Below, piece by piece: positions 1-9,177 of a stretch of 64,000 nucleotides of DNA. The translations under genes were made by a program, and so were the position numbers. This DNA is from Fructobacillus papyrifericola. Its GTDB lineage: Bacteria; Bacillota; Bacilli; Lactobacillales; Lactobacillaceae. Below the pieces are notes generated by a model, which was not told where the DNA came from, made no database searches, and saw nothing but the letters and a program-made list of their open reading frames with translations. Position 1 is the stretch's first letter, and each line of letters begins with the position of its first letter. The DNA is taken from contig NZ_JAAMFJ010000001.1 of assembly GCF_018437235.1 (NCBI RefSeq), positions 248,001 to 312,000 of the forward strand, read 5' to 3'.

Positions 1-767
1 CTGATGGCAAGGCCGAAGAAGTCGCCACGGCCATGAGCCAGTCCGGTGGCTTGGGCATCGTGCCCGCCATGGAATTGGTTGAAGACCAAGTCGAGGTCAT
101 TAAGGCCATCCGGGCCACCGACGGTGTTAAGCTCTTGGCTGCCGAAGTCTGGCTAACGGCTGACCACAACGAACGGGTCGAGACTTTGGCAAATGAAGCC
201 ATTGACGCTGTCGTACTTTACATGCCTGCCGCCTTTGACCAAAGTACTCTGGCTGATGTGAAGGCAACCAAGGCCCTGATCGGGGATAAGGCCCTGATCA
301 TTGGAACGGTGGAAGATCCTGCCGTTGCTAAGGAATTGGCCAAAGCCGGTGCCGACGCCGTCATTGCCGGTCGGGCCATTGATTCCAAGAAGGCCGACGA
401 CGCCCACTACCGATTCTTGACGACGGTCATGACTTTGGCCGAAGCCTTGGCGGATAGTCAGACGGCCGTAATTGCGCAAGGTGGAATCCACTATTCCGGT
501 GACGTGGTCAAGGCGATTGCCGGTGGGGCCGATGCCGTCATGGTTTCTGACTACTTGGTCAACGAAGCCGTGCCAGCCGACGCCATCTTCCAAATCGATG
601 GTGGCCTGCGCGCTGGAATGGGTTACACGGGTTCACACGATGTGGCTCAGTTGAAGCAGGAGGCCCAATTCGTTCAAATCACGGATAACGGTTTGAAAGA
701 ATCCCACCCACACGATGTGGAGATTACGAAAAAAGCACCGAACTACGTTGAACAGGAAAGAGATTAA
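1..767 (+). CDS. GuaB-like (IMP dehydrogenase family) protein, 5' end outside window, catalytic motifs missing
   Basis: The frame is open from base 3, so the true start lies before the window. The C-terminus is clearly of the IMP dehydrogenase/GMP reductase family: [12 protein letters not shown] is followed by a [20 protein letters not shown]-like tail, and [13 protein letters not shown] matches the phosphate-binding strand. There is no CBS insert, as in short lactobacillar IMPDHs. The catalytic loop normally read as GIGPGSICTTR is absent and there is no Cys in that region. The flap with the Arg-Tyr dyad, normally about 70 residues between the VMLGS-type and GGLRAGMGY motifs, is cut to about 20 residues. 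The usual DTAHGHS substrate segment is also replaced. It lies 2 bp before guaA, so the pair is probably co-transcribed. Family assignment is firm; IMPDH activity is unlikely. Confidence 0.8.
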   Translation, partial: DGKAEEVATAMSQSGGLGIVPAMELVEDQVEVIKAIRATDGVKLLAAEVWLTADHNERVETLANEAIDAVVLYMPAAFDQSTLADVKATKALIGDKALIIGTVEDPAVAKELAKAGADAVIAGRAIDSKKADDAHYRFLTTVMTLAEALADSQTAVIAQGGIHYSGDVVKAIAGGADAVMVSDYLVNEAVPADAIFQIDGGLRAGMGYTGSHDVAQLKQEAQFVQITDNGLKESHPHDVEITKKAPNYVEQERD

Positions 768-769
768 AG

Positions 770-2311
770 ATGGCCATTTCAAATGACAAAATCTTAGTGC
801 TGGACTACGGTTCTCAGTACAACCAACTCATTACCCGCCGCGTCCGCGAACTCGGTGTCTATTCCGAACTGAAGTCAAACAAGATGACAGTTGAGGAAAT
901 CAAGGAATACAATCCAAAGGGCATTATCCTTTCCGGTGGTCCCAAGTCCGTCTACGATGAAGACGCCTTTACCATCGATCCAGAAATCTTCGAACTGGGC
1001 ATCCCAGTCTTGGGTGTTTGTTACGGCATGCAATTGATTGCCTGGCACTTGGGCGGAAAAGTCGAAGCCAACCCAGGCAACGGGGAATTCGGTCAGACCG
1101 AAATCACCTTGACGGCCCCATCCAAGCTCTTTGCTGGCACGCCTGAAAAGCAAATCGTCTTGATGTCCCACTCGGACAACGTGACGAAGTTGCCAGAAGG
1201 CTTCAAGGTGGCCGCTGCTTCCGAGAAGACGCCAATCGCTGCCATTGCAAACGATGAAGCCGGTATCTACGGGGTGCAGTTCCACTCCGAAACGACTTTG
1301 TCAGAGCACGGGAAGGAAATCATCAAGAACTTCGTGATGAACGTGGCTGGTGCCAAGGCAACTTGGTCAATGGCTGAATTCATCGATGAACAAGTGGCCA
1401 AGATTCGTGCCGAAGTCGGCGACAAGAAGGTCCTCCTCGGTTTGTCCGGTGGTGTTGATTCATCCGTTGTTGGTGTGCTTTTGCAAAAGGCCATTGGCGA
1501 CCAGCTGACTTGTATCTTTGTTGACCACGGCTTGCTTCGTAAGAACGAGGCCAACCAGGTTATGGAAATGCTCGGTGGTAAGTTCGGCTTGAACATTATC
1601 AAAGTCGACGCCCAAGAACGCTTCTTGTCCAAGCTTGACGGCATTACCGATCCCGAACAGAAGCGTAAGATTATTGGAAACGAATTTATCGAAGTCTTCA
1701 ATGATGAAGCAACCAAGTTGAAGGGCATTGATTACCTGGCACAGGGAACGCTCTACACCGACGTTATCGAATCTGGAACGGAAACGGCCCAGACAATCAA
1801 GTCCCACCACAACGTGGGTGGCTTGCCTGAAGACATGCAGTTCAAGTTGATTGAACCATTGAACACGCTCTTCAAAGACGAAGTGCGTGAACTGGGTGAA
1901 CAGCTCAACATGGACCACGAATTGGTTTGGCGTCAACCATTCCCAGGCCCTGGTTTGGGGATCCGTGTCATGGGTGCCATCACCGAAGACCGTTTGGAAA
2001 TCGTTCGCGAATCCGACTGGATTCTCCGTGACGAAGTGGCCAAGGCCGGTCTCGAAGATGATGTCTGGCAGTACTTCACGGTCTTGACCAATAACAAGTC
2101 CGTTGGGGTCATGGGTGACTTCCGTACTTACGAGTACACGATTGCCATCCGTGCTATCACCTCAATCGATGGCATGACGGCCGACTTTGCCCGTCTGCCA
2201 TGGGACCTTTTGCAAAAGGTTTCCTCACGAATCGTTAACGAAGTGGACCATATCAACCGCGTCGTCTACGATATTACGGCTAAGCCACCAGCAACGGTGG
2301 AGTGGGAATAA
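770..2311 (+). CDS. guaA: GMP synthase (glutamine-hydrolysing)
   Basis: This 513-residue protein converts XMP, ATP and glutamine to GMP, the last step of guanine nucleotide synthesis. The N-terminal class I glutamine amidotransferase domain (about 1-195) keeps the nucleophile in GVCYGMQL and the His-Glu pair in VQFHSE. The ATP pyrophosphatase domain follows, with the P-loop GLSGGVDSS near residue 225, and the C-terminal dimerisation domain ends in the family-typical [11 protein letters not shown]. Length is normal. The ATG follows a GAAAGAG ribosome-binding site and lies 2 bp after the guaB-like stop. Unlike its upstream neighbour, every key residue I can see is present, so this enzyme should be active. 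Confidence 0.97.
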   Translation: MAISNDKILVLDYGSQYNQLITRRVRELGVYSELKSNKMTVEEIKEYNPKGIILSGGPKSVYDEDAFTIDPEIFELGIPVLGVCYGMQLIAWHLGGKVEANPGNGEFGQTEITLTAPSKLFAGTPEKQIVLMSHSDNVTKLPEGFKVAAASEKTPIAAIANDEAGIYGVQFHSETTLSEHGKEIIKNFVMNVAGAKATWSMAEFIDEQVAKIRAEVGDKKVLLGLSGGVDSSVVGVLLQKAIGDQLTCIFVDHGLLRKNEANQVMEMLGGKFGLNIIKVDAQERFLSKLDGITDPEQKRKIIGNEFIEVFNDEATKLKGIDYLAQGTLYTDVIESGTETAQTIKSHHNVGGLPEDMQFKLIEPLNTLFKDEVRELGEQLNMDHELVWRQPFPGPGLGIRVMGAITEDRLEIVRESDWILRDEVAKAGLEDDVWQYFTVLTNNKSVGVMGDFRTYEYTIAIRAITSIDGMTADFARLPWDLLQKVSSRIVNEVDHINRVVYDITAKPPATVEWE

Positions 2312-2335
2312 AGCCCCACAACTGAGAGAGAAGAC

Positions 2336-2370
2336 AAAAAACGCACACCTTCCAAAAGGATGCGTTTTTT
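2336..2370 (+). terminator. Rho-independent terminator after guaA
   Basis: An inverted repeat (AACGCA...TGCGTT, with CCTT/AAGG inside) is followed by six T, 25 bp after the guaA stop. It closes the guaB-like/guaA unit. Confidence 0.85.
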
Positions 2371-2482
2371 ATGTGCCATTGGAAAAGTCGATAAGTAGGG
2401 CCTTGGTACTCCGCCCCTCACTAATTTAGAAACATTCCAGAAATTTAGAATAATTTTGTGAAACATCACGTAATGAACGCGC

Positions 2483-2603
2483 TATAATAGAAACGTAGAG
2501 AAATCCTAACCAACTGTTTGTATCTACGCCTTAAGCAGACGCCCATACAAAACACTGGCTAAGAACGGTGACTTGCAACCGCAATCCCTTTCTTGGCTTT
2601 TTT
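2483..2603 (+). ncRNA. Structured 5' leader or small RNA with internal terminator-like hairpin
   Basis: A TATAAT box at 2483-2488 starts a leader of about 150 nt before the surface protein at 2640; no good -35 box was found. Just after it, CGTAGA...TCTACG forms a closed stem (about 2495-2527). Further on, GCTAAGAA (2558-2565) pairs with TTCTTGGC (2590-2597) and is followed by TTTTTT, the form of an intrinsic terminator. The leader could therefore be attenuated, or the short transcript could be an independent sRNA. It did not match a riboswitch class I know. The remaining intergenic stretch from 2371 to 2482 is AT-rich, with no gene seen. Confidence 0.45.
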
Positions 2604-2639
2604 GGTTGATTAATTTGGAGTATTTGGGGGATCTTCGAC

Positions 2640-5600
2640 ATGAAGAAGAACGGAACATTAAAAGAACATTTTAAAATGTACAAGGCCGGTAAAGTCTGGC
2701 TCTTTGCTGCAGTAATCGGTTTGACACTCGGGGCTGGTGCCCAAAGCGTCTCCGGCCTGATGACCTTACCAGGCTTCCCAACCGCTATTAAGGCATCGGC
2801 GGATGACGGAACCCGTCCATACTGGTTCGGTCAGAATGTTGATTACTTTAAGCACTATAACGAAACACCTGATAAGACAACGGTTCCCGAGAGCACCCAA
2901 GATGCTTGGCAAGCTGGTAAAACCGCTAATGAAATTGCTAGTTTAAAGAGTGATTCCCAATTTACCTATGATTCGTTGACTTACGATCAATCAACAGGTA
3001 AGTTCACGATGTCCTTAACCTTTAAAGTACCAACATTGGCAACCAATGGTGCTTCGCGGTCATCGTACTTTGATTTGGCCTTTTCACAGTCACTGACCTC
3101 AAAGATTAAGAGTACGCCAAGCTTTACGGCAGCTTCTGGTAGTCATGCGGACTTGAATTTTACCAATAATGTTTACAGTAACAGCTTTAACGCGGGTTCA
3201 ACAGTTGGTGGAACTTCGAAGATGTCACTGGTTATCGATCCTGTTAAGATTACTTCTAGTGATCAAATTACTGGAATGTTCTCGTCGGATACTGGAACTA
3301 CTGGTTATCACCCGATTTTCTCAGTTGTCCGTACTTTAGGTTACAACGACTTTGGTAATGCCTTTAACACACAGTTGTTGAATCAATTGAAGATCAATTC
3401 AAACGGTAAAATTGATAACCTGAACCACTTGAATGATGATCAAAAGAATGATTTCCACAATCAGATTAATAACGAAAACACCAACAATGACTTCGTTAAC
3501 GATTTGGATAACATTGATAAAAAGGCGGCAGATGCAGATAGCAACGCCGCTGGTTTGGTGACTGCAAAGACGGCTGCCAAAGCCGCAGTTGATCAGGCTG
3601 CAACCAATGCCAAGGCAAAAATTGATGGGATGAGCGGCCTTACTGACGATCAGAAGAAAGCCGCGAAGGCTAAGATTGATGCCGATGACGCTGCGGCCGA
3701 TAAGAACATCGATAATGCCACTGACACGGATGGTATTAACAACGCCCAGACAAACGGCATCAACCAAATCAACAGTGATGCCGACAATGCACAAGCTAAA
3801 GCTGACGCAAAGTCTGCAATCGATTCTGCCGCCACTGATGCCAAAAACACGATTGATAACACGCCTGGACTGTCTGATACGGATAAGACCAATGCGAAAA
3901 ATAAAGTCGATCAAGACGAGCAAACGCTAAGACTAACATTGATAACGCCACTGACAGTAAGGGAATCGATGATGCGAAGACGGCGGGTATCGCTGCCATT
4001 AAAAAGGACGCCGATGATGCCGCTGGCCAGGGTGAAGCAAAGACCAATGCCAAGAAGGCCATTGATCAGGCTGCAACCGATGCCAAAAACAAGATTGATG
4101 CGCTAAACAATTTGACGCCCGACCAAAAGTCAGCCGCCAAAGCCAAAATTGATGCTGACGCTGACGCTGCCAAGAAGAATGTCGACAATGCGACCGACAC
4201 AGACGGCATCAACAAGGCCCAAACCGATGGGACGAACACAATCGATAACGATGTCAAGGGTTCGACTTTAGATGATGACAAGGCCGGTGCAAAGAATGAC
4301 ATTGACAAGGCTGCAACCGACGCCAAGAACAAGGTTGATGGTTTGAGTAACCTGACTCCTGCTCAAAAACAGGCCGCTAAGGATAAAATCGATCAAGATG
4401 CCACCGCTGCGAAGACGAACATCGACAATGCCACTGATTCCAACGGTGTGGATAAGGCGAAAAGTGACGGAATTGACGCCATCAACAAGGACATTGCCGA
4501 CAACAACGACGCCAACAACATCAACGGTGCCAAGAGTGATGCCAAAGCCAACATCGACAAAGCCGCAACCGACGCTAAGAACAAGATTGATGGCCTCAAC
4601 AATTTGACGCCCGACCAAAAGTCAGCCGCCAAAGCCAAAATCGATGCTGACGCTGACGCCGCCAAGAAGAACGTGGACAACGCCACCGATACTAACGGCG
4701 TGAACAATGCCACAAACGATGGCACCAACAACATCAACAATGATGTTAACGGGGCCTCACTTGATAACGACAAGGCTGGTGCCAAGAACAACATCGATAA
4801 CGCCGCAACCGACGCCAAGAACAAGATTGACGCCCTCAACAATTTGACGCCTGACCAAAAGTCAGCCGCCAAAGCCAAAATCGATGCTGACGCTGACGCA
4901 GCCAAGAAGAATGTCGACAGCGCCACCGATACTAACGGTGTGAACAATGCCACGAACGATGGCACCAACAACATCAACAATGACGTCAAGGGATCGACCC
5001 TCGACGACGACAAGGCCGGTGCCAAGAAGGCCATCGATGACGCAGCCAACAAAGCCAACTCAGATATCGATAACTCCGACATGCCAGATGCTGACAAGAC
5101 AGCTAAGAAGGCCAAAGTCGCCCAAGACGCCAGCGATGCTAAGAAGGCCATCGACGACAGTGACAATAGCGACGATGTGAACAAGAACCAAACCGACGGT
5201 GTTAATAAGATCAAAAGCGATTCCGACGACACACCATCCGATGCCGAAAAGAACAAGGCAAAGCAGGCCATTGACGATGCAGCCAACGATGCTAAGAAAA
5301 AGATCGATGGTTTGAACAACTTGACCCCTGACGAAAAAGCCAAGGCAAAGGCCAAGATTGATGCCGATGCTGCCAAGGCCAAGGCAGGTGTCGACAATGC
5401 CAAGACGCCAACTGACATGAACAAGTCCCAGGACGATGGCACCAACGACATCAACAATGACATAAAAGACGGTGTCAAAAACGACATCGACAACAACGCC
5501 AAGAATGCCATTGATAAAGTCAACAACATGAGCAACCTGACGCCCGATGAAAAGCAAAAGGCCATCGATAAGATCAAGGCCGATGCCGACAAGGCCAAGG

Positions 5601-6115
5601 GCGATGTTGACAATAGTTCCAACGGCGATGACGCAGTCAAAGCTGGCGGCAACGGTAACAACAATGTCTTTGACGATACCAAGGACGCCGGTCACAAGGA
5701 CATCGACAACGCCGTCACCAACGGCATTAACAAGATCAATAACATGAACAACCTGACTCCAGCCGAAAAGCAAGCTGCCATCGATAAGCTCAAGGCCGAT
5801 GGAAAGGCTGCCTCGGACGACTTGGACAAGAGTGGTTCGCTCTCTGATATCACCAATGCACTGATCACTGGCGATGCCAAGTTGAAGGTGGACATTAAGG
5901 ACAACCAGACGACCAACGACGATCGTCATACTGCCGCCACTCCAGCTGCCAAAGTTGCTGCGCTCACAGCGCCAGTCATGGCCAAGGCAGCCGCAATGCC
6001 TCACACAGCTGAAGAAATGCTGCAGAACGCTTGGGCCCAAGCACTGGTCCTCGTCGCAGCCATCCTTTCCATGGCCGCTACGGTCTGGACAAAGATCACC
6101 AAGAAGGAAAACTAA
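2640..6115 (+). pseudogene. Large DUF1542-repeat surface adhesin, split by a frameshift near 3918
   Basis: This is a cell-wall-anchored surface protein of about 1,157 codons in two frames. The ATG has a GGGGG-type ribosome-binding site upstream. Residues about 13-21 fit the KxYKxGKxW signal motif (KMYKAGKVW), followed by a hydrophobic segment and a likely cleavage near IKASA. A unique domain of about 230 residues comes next, then tandem DUF1542-like helical repeats of about 80 residues (NLTPDQK..AAKAKIDADAD). The first frame ends at 4106 in non-repeat junk, while the repeat pattern continues without a gap in the next frame from about 3920. Losing one base at 3918-3920 explains this (expected D-D-A-N-A-K). 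The second frame ends with MPHTA, a membrane helix and KITKKEN, an MPxTA-type sortase signal. Frameshift, assembly error and phase-off state cannot be told apart here. Confidence 0.75.
4109..5080 (+). repeat. 240-bp tandem repeats within the DUF1542 region
   Basis: Units begin at 4109, 4349 (252 bp), 4601 and 4841. The 4601-4840 and 4841-about 5040 units are nearly identical in DNA, including a long run starting AATTTGACGCC. The unit length is 80 codons. Such identity favours recombination and copy-number change, and is a hazard for short-read assembly. Confidence 0.75.
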
Positions 6116-6132
6116 TTCTTTCTATGCAAAAA

Positions 6133-6158
6133 GACCAACCGCAAGGTTGGCCTTTTTT
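6133..6158 (+). terminator. Terminator after the DUF1542 adhesin
   Basis: GACCAACC-GCAA-GGTTGGCC followed by TTTTTT, 18 bp past the stop codon. Confidence 0.9.
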
Positions 6159-6163
6159 GTTCA

Positions 6164-6312
6164 TAAAAAAAGTCAGTGCTGGTCGCTGAACCACACTGAC
6201 TAGAAAGCAAAGCCCGCCGTTTTCGAGGGAGGATTGGTGTGTTAAACGCTAAGTGCTGATGGAAGCAGGTTAGCAGACGGTAAGGCCCCAAAGAACGGCG
6301 CGGGTTGCTTAC
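6164..6312 (-). ncRNA. Candidate structured non-coding RNA (6S-like rod) on the minus strand
   Basis: On the minus strand an extended -10 (TGTTATACT; hexamer at 6324-6319) sits just before the proposed 5' end. The transcript would end in a strong terminator: AGTCAGTG paired to CACTGACT (6201-6171) with a run of T. Between them the two arms pair: AG.AAGCA..CCC..GCCG on the 5' side with CGGC.GGG..TGCTT.CT on the 3' side. An inner GCTAA/TTAGC hairpin lies at the apex. A rod of about 150 nt with its own promoter and terminator and no reading frame resembles 6S RNA or another housekeeping sRNA. I could not confirm 6S bubble motifs by eye, so the class is open. The rest of the 6116-6565 gap shows no gene. 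Confidence 0.5.
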
Positions 6313-6512
6313 TCGCTCAGTATAACAGGATTTCAAGCAGCAACTCATGAAGGTTCGGAATATGCAAAGGGGAAGGGGGTGGCAGTTGCCCAAAAACCGC
6401 GCGCAAACACCAACCAATCGACCAGAAATCACCTCCCACCATTCACCAATTCGCACAAGCCTATCACCTTCAAAAGCCGGCACAACAGTGCTAAAAAAGT
6501 CCTTTCACATAC

Positions 6513-6541
6513 TTGACCATGGCTCTTGATAGGACTATTCT
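6513..6541 (+). promoter_or_regulatory. Probable promoter of the small membrane protein at 6566
   Basis: TTGACC (6513-6518), 17 bp, then TATTCT (6536-6541), about 25 bp before the start codon. Confidence 0.5.
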
Positions 6542-6565
6542 TTAATCGAAGGGGGGAATTACTCC

Positions 6566-6805
6566 ATGACACAATTTATCAAAGCACATCTTAGTCGCAA
6601 GCGCGAATGCTTCATCGTTGGCTTCTTCATCGCCATCGTTGTCGTGATTACCGTCGGCTTCGTTCTCGGTCAGCAAAACGGCCACGTCGCTTCCGACGTC
6701 GCCGTCGACCACTCCGTTACCTCACACAAGACTTCGCACATCGAAGCCACCAGCTCCATGGTCGCCAAAGCAAACGGTGACCAGAACAACAAGGGTGAGG
6801 GTTAA
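6566..6805 (+). CDS. Small single-pass membrane or exported protein, unknown function
   Basis: This 79-residue protein starts at an ATG after a strong AAGGGGGG ribosome-binding site. It has a basic N-terminus (HLSRKRE) and one hydrophobic helix at about 16-35 (GFFIAIVVVITVGFVLG). The rest is a hydrophilic Ser/His/Asn-rich tail that would face outward. It has its own promoter-like sequence and a terminator 20 bp downstream, so it looks monocistronic. I do not recognise a family. It lies between two sortase-anchored adhesins, which suggests a surface role, but this is only context. Confidence 0.6.
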   Translation: MTQFIKAHLSRKRECFIVGFFIAIVVVITVGFVLGQQNGHVASDVAVDHSVTSHKTSHIEATSSMVAKANGDQNNKGEG

Positions 6806-6822
6806 AACTTAATCAATCAATA

Positions 6823-6851
6823 AAAGACGAACCGATGTGGTTCGTCTTTTT
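6823..6851 (+). terminator. Terminator after the small membrane protein
   Basis: AAAAGACGAACC-GATGT-GGTTCGTCTTTTT, a strong stem with a U-tract. Confidence 0.9.
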
Positions 6852-6918
6852 ATATTACCCACATAAACACACGACCCACAGCACCTACACCCAAAGCGCC
6901 ATCCACTAAAGGCAGTGG

Positions 6919-6959
6919 TATACTGACCTTAGGAACTACTGGTTAGCAACCAACAGTAG
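6919..6959 (+). promoter_or_regulatory. Extended -10 promoter and 5' UTR hairpin of the 6977 adhesin
   Basis: TGGTATACT is an extended -10 (TATACT 6919-6924). A hairpin follows immediately: CTACTG (6937-6942) pairs with CAGTAG (6954-6959), with GTT/AAC inside, ending just before the AGAGAGG ribosome-binding site. The hairpin could affect mRNA stability or translation. Confidence 0.45.
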
Positions 6960-6976
6960 ACAAGAGAGGCGTTTTC

Positions 6977-8410
6977 ATGATGCACGATCAAGAAAGAAAG
7001 GACTGGAACCAGATGGCCCACAGAGGCCCCTTATCAGCCGTTAAGTGGCTGAAACGAGGCTGTGCACTGGCATTCGCGACAGATATTGCTATTCTAACGG
7101 GTCTTGCCTTAGGCTTTGGACCGGGTAGTCAAGCCTTGCAACAGCCCACTTCTGCTGCCACCATTAACCACGAGCAGGCAACGCGTTCGCTCTCTACTGC
7201 GGACAGTGAAACGCTCAACCAAAATACTGGGGTCGAACCCACAACTTTACCAAATGGTACCTACGACCTGAATCATACCGGTGGACTGAATCAAAAGCTC
7301 TTTACCATTACGGTTAGAGCACAGCTAAACATCCGTGTCGACGGCCAAGTGGTCGATACACGGACCGATTACGCCTCCTTCCACCGTACCTTTAGTGTGC
7401 AGGATGGGGTGGGGACCTGGTCAACTTATCAAAAGCAGCCGGATTACTATGGGGTGTCGACTGACTACGCCAACGGAACCGATGACAATGCCAATTCAGC
7501 AGAATTCCTGATCTTAAATCAGACCAATTACTGGAACGGGGGCATGTTTCCTGGAATTCCGAACTACAGTACCAAGGACTTCTTGGATGAACGCCTGACC
7601 AAGGATCGGGTTCGCTTTGTCTCAAACACGCAGTGGACGGGGGATGCCTTGACCTCTTCCTATGTGGACTACAATGAATTCTCCTTGGTCGATCCGGCTA
7701 ATCCGCGAACGGATATCTACGGGACGAACGGGGCGCCATTGGCAAACTTCCACTCGGCCGATGGCAAGACTTGGTATAGCGATGCAAATCATGATTTGAC
7801 CCATCTGACCTTCAACGTCGACTTTGCTGGAAAAACGTCAACTACGTCGACTACCAAAGTGCATACCCGCAAAATCCACTACCAATTGGCAGACGGCCAA
7901 TCCATCGCTTCTTTACCAGACCAAATCAGCCAAGTAAAGGTGGAAGACCAAAAGACAACCAATCTCTGGTCAAACCAAGTGATTGATGAACACAGCAGCA
8001 TCGCAGCCGACTCGCCAGAAAAATCTTGGTCGGCAGTCGTGCCCGCCCAAACACTCGACAATGGTCGCTATGTCTTAGACCGAGTGATTGATACTAATGG
8101 GCATGAAGTTTCCAATGATGCCATTCCAAGTAAAAATAGCTTCACCGATCAGATGGGGGATGCCAATTACACCGTCATCTACCGAAAGGCGAGTGACCCA
8201 ATCAGACCCGCATCACCTAAGGGGCCAAAACATCTGAAGCTGCCCACCACTGGTCAGCAAGATAATATAAGAGCTAAGACAGCCCTCAGTCGGAAAACTC
8301 GCCATGCCTTGGTTCTACCAGAAACGGCAAAGGTTGGCGGTGTATGGAAGACCGCCCTTTCACCTTTGGCCCTTGGTCTAGCATTGGTCGGCTCTGCTTA
8401 TCTGATTTAA
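6977..8410 (+). CDS. MucBP-type surface protein with LPETA anchor and no charged tail
   Basis: This is a 477-residue exported protein. A basic stretch (VKWLKRG) and hydrophobic helix at about 25-50 form the signal. Residues about 60-290 are a unique beta-rich domain. A MucBP-like unit follows from about 297 (RKIHYQLADGQ), of the kind that binds mucin or glycans in lactobacilli. Near the C-terminus there are two sortase-like motifs, LPTTG (about 425) and LPETA (about 450), the latter followed by a hydrophobic stretch. The chain stops at GSAYLI with no Lys/Arg tail, unlike its neighbours. Either the basic tail has been lost, which would weaken anchoring, or the protein is retained differently. 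Adhesion is inferred from the domain type. Confidence 0.75.
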   Translation: MMHDQERKDWNQMAHRGPLSAVKWLKRGCALAFATDIAILTGLALGFGPGSQALQQPTSAATINHEQATRSLSTADSETLNQNTGVEPTTLPNGTYDLNHTGGLNQKLFTITVRAQLNIRVDGQVVDTRTDYASFHRTFSVQDGVGTWSTYQKQPDYYGVSTDYANGTDDNANSAEFLILNQTNYWNGGMFPGIPNYSTKDFLDERLTKDRVRFVSNTQWTGDALTSSYVDYNEFSLVDPANPRTDIYGTNGAPLANFHSADGKTWYSDANHDLTHLTFNVDFAGKTSTTSTTKVHTRKIHYQLADGQSIASLPDQISQVKVEDQKTTNLWSNQVIDEHSSIAADSPEKSWSAVVPAQTLDNGRYVLDRVIDTNGHEVSNDAIPSKNSFTDQMGDANYTVIYRKASDPIRPASPKGPKHLKLPTTGQQDNIRAKTALSRKTRHALVLPETAKVGGVWKTALSPLALGLALVGSAYLI

Positions 8411-8513
8411 AAAAAGATTGATAAACATTAGTGCTTTATATCTTGAAAAAACTAATGATGTTCTTGACATCTGCTTTCATAGAGTTATTCTAAATTTGAA
8501 AGGGAGGCGGAAC

Positions 8514-8924
8514 ATGCCTGAGAATAGTGCATCTGTTGATCGAGAAACGCAATTTTCAAAGAAGGATACCCATCCAAAGGGTAAGAAGTGGATATGGTCG
8601 GTTGTTGCCATTGTATTGGTGGTTGCAATTGGAGTTGGCGTTGGTTTCAAAATCCATTATGATCAGACTCACTTGTCGGGTGCTTATAGCAATGCCAATG
8701 CTGGAACAACGTTGAAGTTTTCTGGTGACCGGTATTCGGTATCGAGCACTGTAACGAAAACAACTGAATTCTCCGGAAAGTATTTCATTAAAGACGGACT
8801 CTTAGTCCTTTCTTACACGAAGGGCTCGAAGGTTGCTAAGGAAGCTGGAACGCGTGGTGTTGCTGTTGATCTCAGTGACAACCACAAAACCATCACGATT
8901 CAAGGTTCTGATTACAAAAAATAA
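8514..8924 (+). CDS. Membrane-anchored small protein, unknown function
   Basis: I start at the ATG at 8514, which follows the strong ribosome-binding site GGGAGGCGG; an upstream in-frame start at 8418 has none. The 136-residue product has a hydrophilic, Lys-rich cytoplasmic N-terminus (about 30 residues) and one membrane helix (about 28-48, WIWSVVAIVLVVAIGVGVGF). A compact extracellular domain of about 85 residues follows, with alternating beta strands (LSGAYSNANAGTTLKF, FSGKYFIKDGLLVLSY) that resemble a small beta-barrel. I do not recognise the family. It has its own terminator downstream and is probably monocistronic. Confidence 0.65.
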   Translation: MPENSASVDRETQFSKKDTHPKGKKWIWSVVAIVLVVAIGVGVGFKIHYDQTHLSGAYSNANAGTTLKFSGDRYSVSSTVTKTTEFSGKYFIKDGLLVLSYTKGSKVAKEAGTRGVAVDLSDNHKTITIQGSDYKK

Positions 8925-8960
8925 GATAGTCAAACGATAAAAAGAACCTTGGTTCTGACA

Positions 8961-8999
8961 AATACCCCGAAAGTTATCATCACTTTCGGGGTATTTTTA
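8961..8999 (+). terminator. Terminator after the 8514 gene
   Basis: AAATACCCCGAAAGT pairs with ACTTTCGGGGTATTTTT across a 6-7 nt loop. Confidence 0.92.
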
Positions 9000-9070
9000 T
9001 TTTCTTTTTTATTATTGACCGAATCAAACTGGTCGTCGTTATTGTGGTTAAAGACACCATTCTGAAACAT

Positions 9071-9098
9071 TTGAAAAAAAAAAAAAAACGACTACAAT
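9071..9098 (+). promoter_or_regulatory. Promoter of the 9178 adhesin with a 15-A homopolymer spacer
   Basis: TTGAAA (9071-9076) matches the -35 consensus at five of six bases and TACAAT (9093-9098) is a good -10. The 16-bp spacer is almost entirely the A tract 9074-9088 (15 A). Slipped-strand changes of one or two A would move the spacing across the 17-bp optimum. A palindrome ACAATTTAATTGT overlaps the -10. Confidence 0.65.
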
Positions 9099-9177
9099 TT
9101 AATTGTAATTTAATATTCACCTGATGGTCATCCGGCTAATTTTTAACCTCATTTCCACCAGATGGGAAGAAGGAAAA

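Noticed and set aside
3890-3925. Programmed -1 frameshift site in the DUF1542 adhesin
   Set aside because: No X-XXY-YYZ slippery heptamer with a downstream structure at the frame change; a simple base deletion fits better.
4393-5682. Long antisense open frame of 429 codons
   Set aside because: It mirrors the Asp/Lys/Ala-rich repeats of the DUF1542 adhesin on the other strand, has no ribosome-binding site, and reads as low-complexity Ala/Ser/Leu.
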